Source: Bolinopsis microptera
Taxonomy: Eukaryota; Ctenophora; Tentaculata; Lobata; Bolinopsidae
Direction: 5' to 3'
NCBI RefSeq assembly: GCF_026151205.1
Contig: NC_087082.1
Span: forward strand, 13,239,865 to 13,303,864
Length of the DNA stretch: 64,000 bases
Made by a program: the position numbers and the translations under genes. The notes under the pieces were generated by a model that was given only the letters and a program-made list of their open reading frames with translations, ran no database searches and was not told the origin of the DNA. This document shows, piece after piece, positions 22,801-34,800 of the stretch. Within the stretch, counting starts at the first letter, position 1; each line of letters begins with the position of its first letter.

Positions 22801-25800
22801 GGAACAGGGGTGTAGGAAGCGGGGGGGGGGGCAGGGGGCCATCCCCCCTCGCGCCCTCCCCATGAAATCAGGCAAGGGGCAAAAAGGCCAACAATTTTTT
22901 GAAAAAATTGTTTTTCCCGAAAATTTTACAAGTCAAAAATTTTGTAAGTAAAAGATTTTTGGACCTGAGGGTCCCCCTTTGTAATGCGATCTCGGAAGGC
23001 AGGCCCCCCTTTGCGAATACGAGCTTCGAAGCGGGAGCAACTTTCAGAGGTACCTATCGAGTATGACTTGACCGAAAATTTTCGAAGTCAAAAATTTTCA
23101 AAGTTTTCCTTGGAAACTACTTTGTCCAGTTTTCCTGCTACCCTGATCATTATGACCAAAACTATTTTTTCGTTTTCCGAAGTTCGATATAAGATTTTGA
23201 CTCGAGGGACCCCCTTGTAATGCGATCTCGAAGGCAAAGGGCCCCCCCCCCCCCCCCCCCCCCCCCCCTTTTGCAAACGAGCTCGGAAGCGGAGCCAGCT
23301 TTCAGAGGTACGTATCGAGAGATGACTCGGACCGGAAATTTTCTAAGTCAAAAATGTTCAAAAGTTTTCTCGGAAACCTACTTTTGTGTCATGTTTTCTG
23401 CAACCCTGATCATTATGAAGCCAAAAATGTTTTTTTCGGTTTATTCGAAGTACGATATAAGATTTTTGGACTCGAGGGTCCCCCTTTGTAATGCATCTCG
23501 GAAGGCAGCCCCCCCCCCCCTTGCAATACGATCTCGGAAGCTGAGCTCAGCTTTCAGAGGTACGTATCGGAGAATGACTCGGACCGAAAATTTTCAAAAT
23601 CAAAAATTATTAAAGTTCTTGAAAACTACTTTGTTCATGTTTCCTGCTACCCTGATCATACAACAATGTTTACCTGGGTAAGGTCTCCCTCCTAGTCGGT
23701 TATGGAGTGGCCTGCATACACACATCGCGTTGGCGGCGTAAAACATATGTCTCCCCAACTGTACTCGTTTGGTAAGCCAAGCTTTCTGTTGTGTTGTTGT
23801 CGATGTTTTTCAACACCTGTAAACTTAGCAGCATCTAGCATCTTCGAGTACGCAGGACTTCCCAGTTCTTACGGTCTGCCCTTGACCACTTTCCATAATT
23901 TGGCTTCCAGTTCAACAGAAATCTCGTTAGGGTAGAGTCCTGGCATTCTAACTAACATTCCATATCATACCAACGTAGCCTGGCAGCACTGATGAAAGTC
24001 CTCAACAGACTTGATGCCAGCCCTCAAAGAACTCTTCGATGGTTCACATGAAAGAAACCTTTAATCCTAAGGATCCTTCTCAAGTAGGTTTGATGGAAAA
24101 CCTCGAAGCGTTTCATCTGCTTTTTGTGAGAGGTTCCAGACTTCAGCTACAAACAATAAGATGGTGAGGACAGCAGCCCTATAGATCCTGATCTTGTTGG
24201 AGTCTCTTTATAGTCTGCTATTCCAAATGTTCCGAGCTGATGAAAGCGCCATTAGCCTTCTGGATACGGACATCCAGGTCTCTGTTGATTGTCCCACTCC
24301 CCACTGATAGTTTCACCTAGGTAACAAAGTGCTAACCTGCTCGACGGTTCACCCTCAACCGGTCTGTTCACTACAATCACCTTGATGAAAGTGAAGGTTC
24401 CCCCCCGCTGGGAGGCGCACTTGCTTACAGCCATGCATTGGGTCTTCTTTGCATTTATTCTGAGCCCACAGCGTAGGACAGTAATGAACAAATAGATCAG
24501 TTGACTCCTTTAGCCCTTCCCTGAGGTTTCCCATAATAGCCAGTCATCAGCATAATCGGTGTCCAGAATGACGCATTTCCTCGACCGTCTTCATCTCTTT
24601 CTGCAGCACTGCGCCTTGACTGATGAACTTGTTGGTCTCAGCCAGAATGCAGAAAATTTAGGCATAATAAAGACAGGAGGTCTTGAATGTCACCCTGGAC
24701 CTTGCCTGAGTTAACAATCAAAACCAGTCTGTTAGCGCCCGCATTAACCCTCACCGGAACGTCATGTACCCCCAAAAAATGACTGAAATATTCTGACAAT
24801 ATATTTCAGGCAGCCCATAGTGTCTCATACAGGCACCAAATAAATTGCCCTAACTGATAGAATTTCGAAACGCTGCCCTTGAATCGACAAAATTAATGTA
24901 AAGAGAATTTAAAACCCCGACATTTATGAATAATAGTTTCAGAGAATAAATCTGATCAATACATGAGCGTTCTGTCTAAATCCGCACTGATTTTCCCTGA
25001 GAATACACTCCATACCAGCATGTAACAGCTTAAGAAGAATCATCCCCTGAAACAGCTTTGATGCTGTAGACTTAAGGTGATCCCTCGTTTTCCCGCAACT
25101 GAAGTGTCTCCTTTCATCCCAATACAATGAATTACACCCTTTAACCAATCTCAGGAACATCTCTTCTTCCCACACATTCTTTGAATAGACACCTAGTTGA
25201 TTCAACTAGAGCACTCGCACCTACTTCAGTTGCACGTTTTCTTTCCCTCGTCCACATCTCTGGGCTTTTGTTGTTCTTAACTTTGTCAGGGAATAACTAA
25301 TCTGTCTCTGGTGGTTGGTCCATCCGAACAAGAGAGAGAGTCAAAGATGGGGGTTGGGGTGTACTGTATCAAGGTCTGCAAGGTCGACACTTGATAATGA
25401 GGGTTCAGAAGTTCAGTAAAGTGCTCCTTCCACCTATCTCCTCTGCTGTTGGGAACCGTGATCTCCTACCGTCTTGTCCCGGACACAAGATGCTTGTGGC
25501 TAATTTCTTGTTCTTTACCATAGAACTTCTTGATCTTTGCCCATACCCTCACGCGCTTCTGACCTTTGCTCCCTGCATCCTCAAGATCAGTAGCTACACT
25601 AACTGCCAGTTATTGTCGACTAGCTGCTGCTTTTCTTGACTAACTATTAAGTTTTAGAATATTCTGACCTGTTAGCGTCCGAGTTTGGGTCTATTGCGCT
25701 TAAACGTGCCCGCTGAATCAATAAAACCCATTGGATTTCCCGTGACAGGTTTTGCTCCTTTGCCTTCCGGGGTCTTTTTCCTAGTACCTTCCAGTGAGAC

Positions 25801-28800
25801 CTCAGTGACGGTCGACTGAGGATTACTCACTCGCCCGCGGTTGAGTGTCCCGAAGGGACGACCTCGACTATCCAGACTTGCAAATTCGTTTTGAAAGCAC
25901 AGTTGTACTTCTGTAACCGTAGTACTATCCCCTCCAGGCGCTCGATGGCATGCACATTGGGCCTGTTTGGCGTTGATCTTTGTCACTTGAACTGAAGTTT
26001 TGGATTTTCAGCAGTCCTAGAACCAATAGATGATCGGGAGGCCGATGTCTGCCTCCGCGACAGTACCCTAACATCAAAAGAGATTGACGAAACCGCCTGT
26101 TTCCCCCTTCCCCCCCAATGCAGATATGATCTATCTATTGACGGTGAGACCCGTTGGGGGACCGCCATGCCCTTGTAATGTCTTTGTGCAGAAGAGAGTT
26201 CCCCCGATGACAAGCTGGTTCGTCGCACAGAAATCCACAAGTCTTTGTCACCGTAGTCATTTGATGAGCTATGGAGTGATTCCCCACCGATGAGACCGCT
26301 TCACTTCCATTCTGTCTGATTGTTACTTTTGCTTAAAATCGCCGAGCAGTAACTTGATATCGTGACGAGGTACCCTCAAAATTATCTGTGAGTGTCCTAT
26401 AAAACTTATCTTTCTCATCTCCTCTGGGCACCCTCATTTGGAGCATAGGCCACAACAACAGAGATTGATTTCTTACTATGCAGCCTAGCAGTTAAACCCG
26501 CTCCGATGTGGGAGTGAACGAATATCAGGGAGTTTTCTGATGTTTTGAAAGACTGAGACCGACTCCCTGTCTCTTGATCCCGTCGACTCTACCGGAATGG
26601 ATGAGTAGACTGCCATTGTCCAGTAGAGTGGTGCCAGATCCAGGCATGTGAGTCTCGGTGATCCCCAAAAGATCCAATCTGTACTGATCAATGTTTTGAC
26701 TAAGTTGGTAGAGCTGTGTAGATGAGCTGACAAGAGATAGAACGTTCCATGTTCCAAAACGTAAAAACTGTTTGCAATAATTTACTGGATTGGATTTGTT
26801 GGAAGCAGGGTCAACAAGGATGATCTGTTGACTAATAAATCTGGTCGGATGACGAGTACCCTGATCATTATGAGCCAAAAATATTTTTTTCGGTTTTCGA
26901 AGTTCGATATAAGATTTTGGACTCGAGGGTCCCCCTTTGTAATGCGATCTCGGAAGGCAGGCCCCCCCTTTGCAATACGAGCTCGGAAGCGGGAGCTCAG
27001 CTTTCAGAGGTACGTATCGAGAATGACTCGGACCGAAAATTTTCTAAGTCAAAAATTTTCAAAGTTTTCTTGGAAACTACTTTTGTTCATGTTTCCTGCT
27101 ACCCTGATCATTATGAGCCAAAAATATTTTTTTCGGTTTTCGAAGTTCGATATAAGATTTTGGACTCGAGGGTCCCCCTTTGTAATGCGATCTCGGAAGG
27201 CAGGCCCCCCCTTTGCAATACGAGCTCGGAAGCGGGAGCTCAGCTTTCAGAGGTACGTATCGAGAATGACTCGGACCGAAAATTTTCTAAGTCAAAAATT
27301 TTCAAAGTTTTCTTGGAAACTACTTTTGTTCATGTTTCCTGCTACCCTGATCATTATGAGCCAAAAATATTTTTTTCGGTTTTCGAAGTTCGACATAAGA
27401 TTTTGGACTCGAGGGTCCCCCTTTGTAATGCGATCTCGGAAGGCAGGCCCCCCCTTTGCAATACGAGCTCGGAAGCGGGAGCTCAACTTTCAGAGGTATA
27501 TATAGAGTATGACTCGGACCAAAAATTTTCAAAGTCAAAAATGTTCAAAGTTTTCTTGGAAACTACTTTTGTTCATGTTTCCTGCTACCCTGATCATTAT
27601 GAGCCAAAAATATTTTTTTCGGTTTTCGAAGTTCGATATAAGATTTTGGACTCGAGGGTCCTCCTTTGTAATGCGATCTCGGGAGGCAGATTTTAGCTTA
27701 ATTTCAGTAATTTTGGGATGGGCGTGGCCCCTGGGAGTGGCCTGAGTGGGTTGAGAGGTTGAAACTTGATTTTTATGATGGTTTGGGACAGGTAGAACCC
27801 ATTTTTAAACTAAAACAAGTCCCACCTACCCCGGAACATAAAAGCACTACAGGGGTAAAGATTTTAAAGTCTGGATTTTAGCTGGATTTCGGTAATTTTG
27901 GGATGGGCGTGGCCCCTGGGAGTGGCCTGAGTGGGTTGAGAGGTCGAAACTTGATTTTTATGATGGTTTGGGACAGGTAGAACCCATGTTTAAACTAAAA
28001 CATGTCCCACCTACCCCGGAACATAAAAGCACTACAGGGGTAAAGATTTTAAAGTCTGGATTTTAGCTGGATTTCGGTAATTTTGGGATGGGTGTGGCCC
28101 CTGGGAGTGGCCTGAGTGGGTTGAGAGGTCGAAACTTGATTTTTATGATGGTTTGGGACAGGTAGAACCCATTTTAAACCTAAAACATGTCCCACCTACC
28201 CCGGAACATAAAAGCACTACAGGGGTAAATATTTTAAAGTCTGGATTTTAGCTGGATTTCGGTAATTTTGGGATGGGCGTGGCCTGAGTGGGTTGAGAGG
28301 TCGAAACTTGATTTTTATGATGGTTTGGGACAGGTAGAACCCATTTTAAAACTAAAACATATCCCACCTACCCCGGAACATAAAAGCACTACAGGGGTAA
28401 AGATTTTACAGTCTGGATTTTACCTGGATTTCAGTAATTTTGGCTTTTTGTGATGGGCGTGGCCCCTGGGAGTGGCCTGAGTGGGTTGAGAGGTCGAAAC
28501 TTGATTTTTATGATGGTTTGGGACAGGTAGAACCCATTTTAAAACTAAAACATGTCCCACCTACCCCGGAACATAAAGAAAAATCAACAATAAACTATTA
28601 CAGGTTAGATGTTTACCTGAGTTCTATATCTTTCGATAGCAACTCCATCTATAAATCTGATTAGCAAGTCATTCTGTATTCCACCAGTACTTGTGATCCT
28701 GGTTGCAGCTTTCAACATGTTTTATGGGCCCAACACTCAGCTTTCACAGTTTATGACTTCTGGCCTCCTTGCGATGTCGTAGCAGGTAGACCATTTCTTG

Positions 28801-31800
28801 TTGTCGCGGGCTAACCAGATTGTATAGGAACATCGAAGAGCGACCAAAGCAGCCTCATTCAGGGCTTTATTCTTCGTTCTCTTCGCCAATCCAAAGTAGT
28901 TGAATAGAGCTGGTACAGTATGGTGCCAGAAGCCCCTACACCCAATCTCTATTGTAAAGAGCAGAGCTTTCCAACCGCACCCGTCGATGCCAGGAATCAG
29001 CTCTCTGTTGTAGCGTGCTTCTTTACGTGCTACTTGGTCACTGAAGTTACTCTCGTCACCACAAGTCAGTTCAATCAGAACTACTTCTCTCAAACTATCC
29101 GACCATACTACCATGTCGGGTCTCTCCGCTGTGTTGTAGATGTGCTGTGGGAACTGGGCAGGTAGTGTATCCTCGTCCCATATCAGCTTCCAGTCTTTCG
29201 CTCTCTCAAAGGGCCTCTCCTTCCTCAGCTTTGGCTTTGGGTGTTCATACTTCCCATCCTTCGACTTGAACCGTATCCATTCTTTGTCGGAGGTCGTGGA
29301 ACCTGAGGAATTGTACATCTTGAGTTGGTCAAGCAAGGCTCCGGCTATAACACGTAGGACGTTGTCATGTCTCCAGTTGTACCTTTTGGAGTTTCTTGCT
29401 ATACTGCAGACGGCTAGGATGTGCTTGATGTTGCACGTCTTCCAACCACAAAGTGTACAATTTCCTGTACTCGAGTAGTTCCACAATTTCATGTTTGCAG
29501 GGGTATTAGCCACGTCGTGTGTCGAGTTTAGGTGGAATTTAAGGAGAGCCGGGCTCATCTTGTAGTTGTAGATAAGGCTGTTCCATCCTAAGTCTAACTG
29601 CATCGTGTTCTCCCATGTCAAGAACTTGCCCTGTACTCCCTTGTTTACCAGGGTGACTAGCATGTTGTTCTCTGACACCGATTCTACCAGTTGTCTTAGC
29701 TTCTGCCTCTCAGTCAACTTTGGTTTGCATCCGAGTCCTACTCGGTCTTTAGTCACTACTCCAACCAACTCCTGGAAGTAGAGATCTCGCTCTCTTGCCG
29801 TCAGCTCCGTTGTATAAGACCATCTCGGGCTGTTCTCCTGTTTCTCTCTCTTGTTATTATAGGCTTCTACAACTTTGGTGTCATCACTGTTCTTCAGGGC
29901 GTGTCCCTTTGATACCTGAAGAGACTTGTATAAGTCACTTAGCTTCTTCAAGTTTAGCCCGAAGTAATCCTTGCTCCTGTACAGGACTGTCACAGTAATT
30001 GATCTAGTAACACCCAACCACTTCTTCAAGAATCTGGTGCAGATAGCATCCAGTTCCTACACAAAACTTACAGGAAGGTTGTAAATCATCAGATCCCAGG
30101 ACATCTTGCTAGTCAGCATGTTATTGTAGATCCAACACTTCATGACACCGTTGAGACCACACTCATCCACTGTCTGAAACAGAGTTTTTAGTTTGTCTTC
30201 AATCCGTTGTTCAGTGGCGTAACGAAAGGCCCTGCTGACCCCGCTGTGCAGGGGGGCGCCGTCTTAGGGGGGCGCCAAATCGTCGTTCGAATGTGGGACA
30301 ATTTCGAAAACTTAACTAAAGTACTAGCAAAACTGCGCGTTTTGCTCTAGATACACACTTTTTTAGAGATTTTACCGGCGTATTCTTTAAAATCACCTAG
30401 TTTGTTCAATTTTAGGGAGGGGCACCAAAAGGGGAGGGGGCGCCAACAGGGGGGCGCTTTTTTCGGCAGGGGGGCGCCAACAGGCAACGTTACGCCACTG
30501 CCGTTGTTTAGTGTCATTTAACCCTAGATCGACATAGATCCAGTGGCCCAGGAACTTAATCGGGTTGTTTCCTACATAGCTGATTATCTGGCCGTCAATC
30601 AATATCTCTGGGTCATAAGCCTGGTACGTACCATCTATCACCTTCATTCCCAGGGAGACACACTTGCTAGGCTTGGCCTTCATTTTCCTACTCCAATCCA
30701 AAAACTGCTCCATCAACTCTATCTGCTTCTTTACCTTCTCTAGTCTGGAGGACATAAGTGTTAGGTCATCTGCAAAAGCCCGATTCGATGTAGGTTGCGA
30801 GCTAAAGGAGGGCTTATAACCCAGTTCTTTTTGATCTTGTAGAAGATCTAACAGTAGGTTGAATACAATCAGGAACAACACTACTGAAAGAGGGTCTCCT
30901 TGAAAGAGGCCTAACATGTAGTAGAACCAATTTGACTTCCAGTCTTTGGTTACCACCCTTACAATCAGTTCATCATAGTACTTAAACATGTAATCTATGA
31001 GCCATTCAGGGAATTTGTAATGCCGGAGGGCATAGAGGATCAAGTTGTGTGGGACTCTGCCATATGCATTCATTAAATCTACCCAGACAACGAATATCTG
31101 GCGTCTAGTAGTTTGGCGTCTTTTAGTTCTTCCATAAGCACTTGGGTGTGTTCAAGACAACCAGGAGTCTTCTTCAGAAAGCCCTTCTGAACTGACTTGT
31201 CTATGTACTTATTAGACACCATATAATACCACTACAGGGGTAAATATTTTAAAGTCTGGATTTTATCTGAATTTCGGTAATTTTGGGATGGGCGTGGCCC
31301 CTGGGAGTAGCCCGAGTGGGTTGAGAGGTCGAAACTTGATTTTTATGATGGTTTGGGACAGGTAGAACCCATTTTTAAACTAAAACATGTCCCACCTACC
31401 CCGGAACATAAAAGCACTACAGGGGTAAAGATTTTAAAGTCTGGATTTTAGCTGGATTTCGGTAATTTTGGGATGGGCGTGGCCCCTGGGAGTGGCCCGA
31501 GTGGGTTGAGAGGTCGAAACTTGATTTTTATGATGGTTTGGGACAGGTAGAACCCATTTTTAAACTAAAACATGTCCCACCTACCCCGGAACATAAAAGC
31601 ACTACAGGGGTAAAGATTTTAAAGTCTGGATTTTAGCTGGATTTCGGTCATTTTGGGATGGGCGTGGCCCCTGGGAGTGGCCCGAGTGGGTTGAGAGGTC
31701 GAAACTTGATTTTTATGATGGTTTGGGACAGGCAGAACCCATTTTTAAACTAAAACATGTCCCACCTACCCCGGAACATAAAAGCACTACAGGGGTAAAG

Positions 31801-34800
31801 ATTTTAAAGTCTGGATTTTAGCTGGATTTCGGTCATTTTGGGATGGGCGTGGCCCCTGGGAGTGGCCCGAGTGGGTTGAGAGGTCGAAACTTGATTTTTA
31901 TGATGGTTTGGGACAGGCAGAACCCATTTTTAAACTAAAACATGTCCCACCTACCCCGGAACATAAAAGCACTACAGGGGTAAAGATTTTAAAGTCTGGA
32001 TTTTAGCTGGATTTCGGTCATTTTGGGATGGGCGTGGCCCCTGGGAGTGGCCCGAGTGGGTTGAGAGGTCGAAACTTGATTTTTATGATGGTTTGGGACA
32101 GGCAGAACCCATTTTTAAACTAAAACATGTCCCACCTACCCCGGAACATAAAAGCACTACAGGGGTAAAGATTTTAAAGTCTGGATTTTAGCTGGATTTC
32201 GGTCATTTTGGGATGGGCGTGGCCCCTGGGAGTGGCCCGAGTGGGTTGAGAGGTCGAAACTTGATTTTTATGATGGTTTGGGACAGGCAGAACCCATTTT
32301 TAAACTAAAACATGTCCCACCTACCCCGGAACATAAAAGCACTACAGGGGTAAAGATTTTAAAGTCTGGATTTTAGCTGGATTTCGGTCATTTTGGGATG
32401 GGCGTGGCCCCTGGGAGTGGCCCGAGTGGGTTGAGAGGTCGAAACTTGATTTTTATGATGGTTTGGGACAGGTAGAACCCATTTTTAAACTAAAACATGT
32501 CCCACCTACCCCGGAACATAAAAGCACTACAGGGGTAAAGATTTTAAAGTCTGGATTTTAGCTGGATTTCGGTCATTTTGGGATGGGCGTGGCCCCTGGG
32601 AGTGGCCCGAGTGGGTTGAGAGGTCGAAACTTGATTTTTATGATGGTTTGGGACAGGCAGAACCCATTTTTAAACTAAAACATGTCCCACCTACCCCGGA
32701 ACATAAAAGCACTACAGGGGTAAAGATTTTAAAGTCTGGATTTTAGCTGGATTTCGGTCATTTTGGGATGGGCGTGGCCCCTGGGAGTGGCCCGAGTGGG
32801 TTGAGAGGTCGAAACTTGATTTTTATGATGGTTTGGGACAGGCAGAACCCATTTTTAAACTAAAACATGTCCCACCTACCCCGGAACATAAAAGCACTAC
32901 AGGGGTAAAGATTTTAAAGTCTGGATTTTAGCTGGATTTCGGTCATTTTGGGATGGGCGTGGCCCCTGGGAGTGGCCCGAGTGGGTTGAGAGGTCGAAAC
33001 TTGATTTTTATGATGGTTTGGGACAGGCAGAACCCATTTTTAAACTAAAACATGTCCCACCTACCCCGGAACATAAAAGCACTACAGGGGTAAAGATTTT
33101 AAAGTCTGGATTTTAGCTGGATTTCGGTCATTTTGGGATGGGCGTGGCCCCTGGGAGTGGCCCGAGTGGGTTGAGAGGTCGAAACTTGATTTTTATGATG
33201 GTTTGGGACAGGCAGAACCCATTTTTAAACTAAAACATGTCCCACCTACCCCGGAACATAAAAGCACTACAGGGGTAAAGATTTTAAAGTCTGGATTTTA
33301 GCTGGATTTCGGTCATTTTGGGATGGGCGTGGCCCCTGGGAGTGGCCCGAGTGGGTTGAGAGGTCGAAACTTGATTTTTATGATGGTTTGGGACAGGCAG
33401 AACCCATTTTTAAACTAAAACATGTCCCACCTACCCCGGAACATAAAAGCACTACAGGGGTAAAGATTTTAAAGTCTGGATTTTAGCTGGATTTCGGTCA
33501 TTTTGGGATGGGCGTGGCCCCTGGGAGTGGCCCGAGTGGGTTGAGAGGTCGAAACTTGATTTTTATGATGGTTTGGGACAGGCAGAACCCATTTTTAAAC
33601 TAAAACATGTCCCACCTACCCCGGAACATAAAAGCACTACAGGGGTAAAGATTTTAAAGTCTGGATTTTAGCTGGATTTCGGTCATTTTGGGATGGGCGT
33701 GGCCCCTGGGAGTGGCCCGAGTGGGTTGAGAGGTCGAAACTTGATTTTTATGATGGTTTGGGACAGGCAGAACCCATTTTTAAACTAAAACATGTCCCAC
33801 CTACCCCGGAACATAAAAGCACTACAGGGGTAAAGATTTTAAAGTCTGGATTTTAGCTGGATTTCGGTCATTTTGGGATGGGCGTGGCCCCTGGGAGTGG
33901 CCCGAGTGGGTTGAGAGGTCGAAACTTGATTTTTATGATGGTTTGGGACAGGCAGAACCCATTTTTAAACTAAAACATGTCCCACCTACCCCGGAACATA
34001 AAAGCACTACAGGGGGTAAAGATTTTAAAGTCTGGATTTTAGCTGGATTTCGGTCATTTTGGGATGGGCGTGGCCCCTGGGAGTGGCCCGAGTGGGTTGA
34101 GAGGTCGAAACTTGATTTTTATGATGGTTTGGGACAGGCAGAACCCATTTTTAAACTAAAACATGTCCCACCTACCCCGGAACATAAAAGCACTACAGGG
34201 GTAAAGATTTTAAAGTCTGGATTTTAGCTGGATTTCGGTCATTTTGGGATGGGCGTGGCCCCTGGGAGTGGCCCGAGTGGGTTGAGAGGTCGAAACTTGA
34301 TTTTTATGATGGTTTGGGACAGGCAGAACCCATTTTTAAACTAAAACATGTCCCACCTACCCCGGAACATAAAAGCACTACAGGGGTAAAGATTTTAAAG
34401 TCTGGATTTTAGCTGGATTTCGGTCATTTTGGGATGGGCGTGGCCCCTGGGAGTGGCCCGAGTGGGTTGAGAGGTCGAAACTTGATTTTTATGATGGTTT
34501 GGGACAGGCAGAACCCATTTTTAAACTAAAACATGTCCCACCTACCCCGGAACATAAAAGCACTACAGGGGTAAAGATTTTAAAGTCTGGATTTTAGCTG
34601 GATTTCGGTCATTTTGGGATGGGCGTGGCCCCTGGGAGTGGCCCGAGTGGGTTGAGAGGTCGAAACTTGATTTTTATGATGGTTTGGGACAGGCAGAACC
34701 CATTTTTAAACTAAAACATGTCCCACCTACCCCGGAACATAAAAGCACTACAGGGGTAAAGATTTTAAAGTCTGGATTTTAGCTGGATTTCGGTCATTTT

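Larger units (their letters stand above)
28588..31215 (-). mobile_element. RLE-type non-LTR retrotransposon (R2-like group), 5'-truncated
   Basis: This non-LTR element interrupts a satellite A unit: the left flank ends GGAACATAAAG and the right flank resumes CACTACAGGGG, without a clear target duplication. On the minus strand it encodes, in order, a reverse transcriptase, a thumb region, a CCHC zinc knuckle and a restriction-enzyme-like endonuclease. That order is diagnostic of R2-like LINEs, which use a C-terminal RLE rather than an apurinic endonuclease. The copy begins within RT motifs at about 31210, has a frameshift near 31100, a stop near 30060 and a 289-bp MITE insertion, so it is inactive. 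Confidence 0.75.

Noticed and set aside
24939-25205. Independent 88-codon gene
   Set aside because: It carries the RENQCGFRQN motif of the RTE reverse transcriptase and lies within the bounded LINE.
26828-27696. 225- and 259-codon open frames with repeated protein units
   Set aside because: They are satellite B read through a 243-bp (81-codon) period; two registers are open at once and the diverged block at 22.8-23.7 kb does not keep them.
29140-29478. 112-codon plus-strand frame
   Set aside because: Antisense shadow of the zinc-knuckle/endonuclease frame of the RLE LINE.
33943-34227. 94-codon frame in satellite A
   Set aside because: A one-base insertion near 34015 merges two registers of a 185-bp tandem repeat; no other unit shows the frame.
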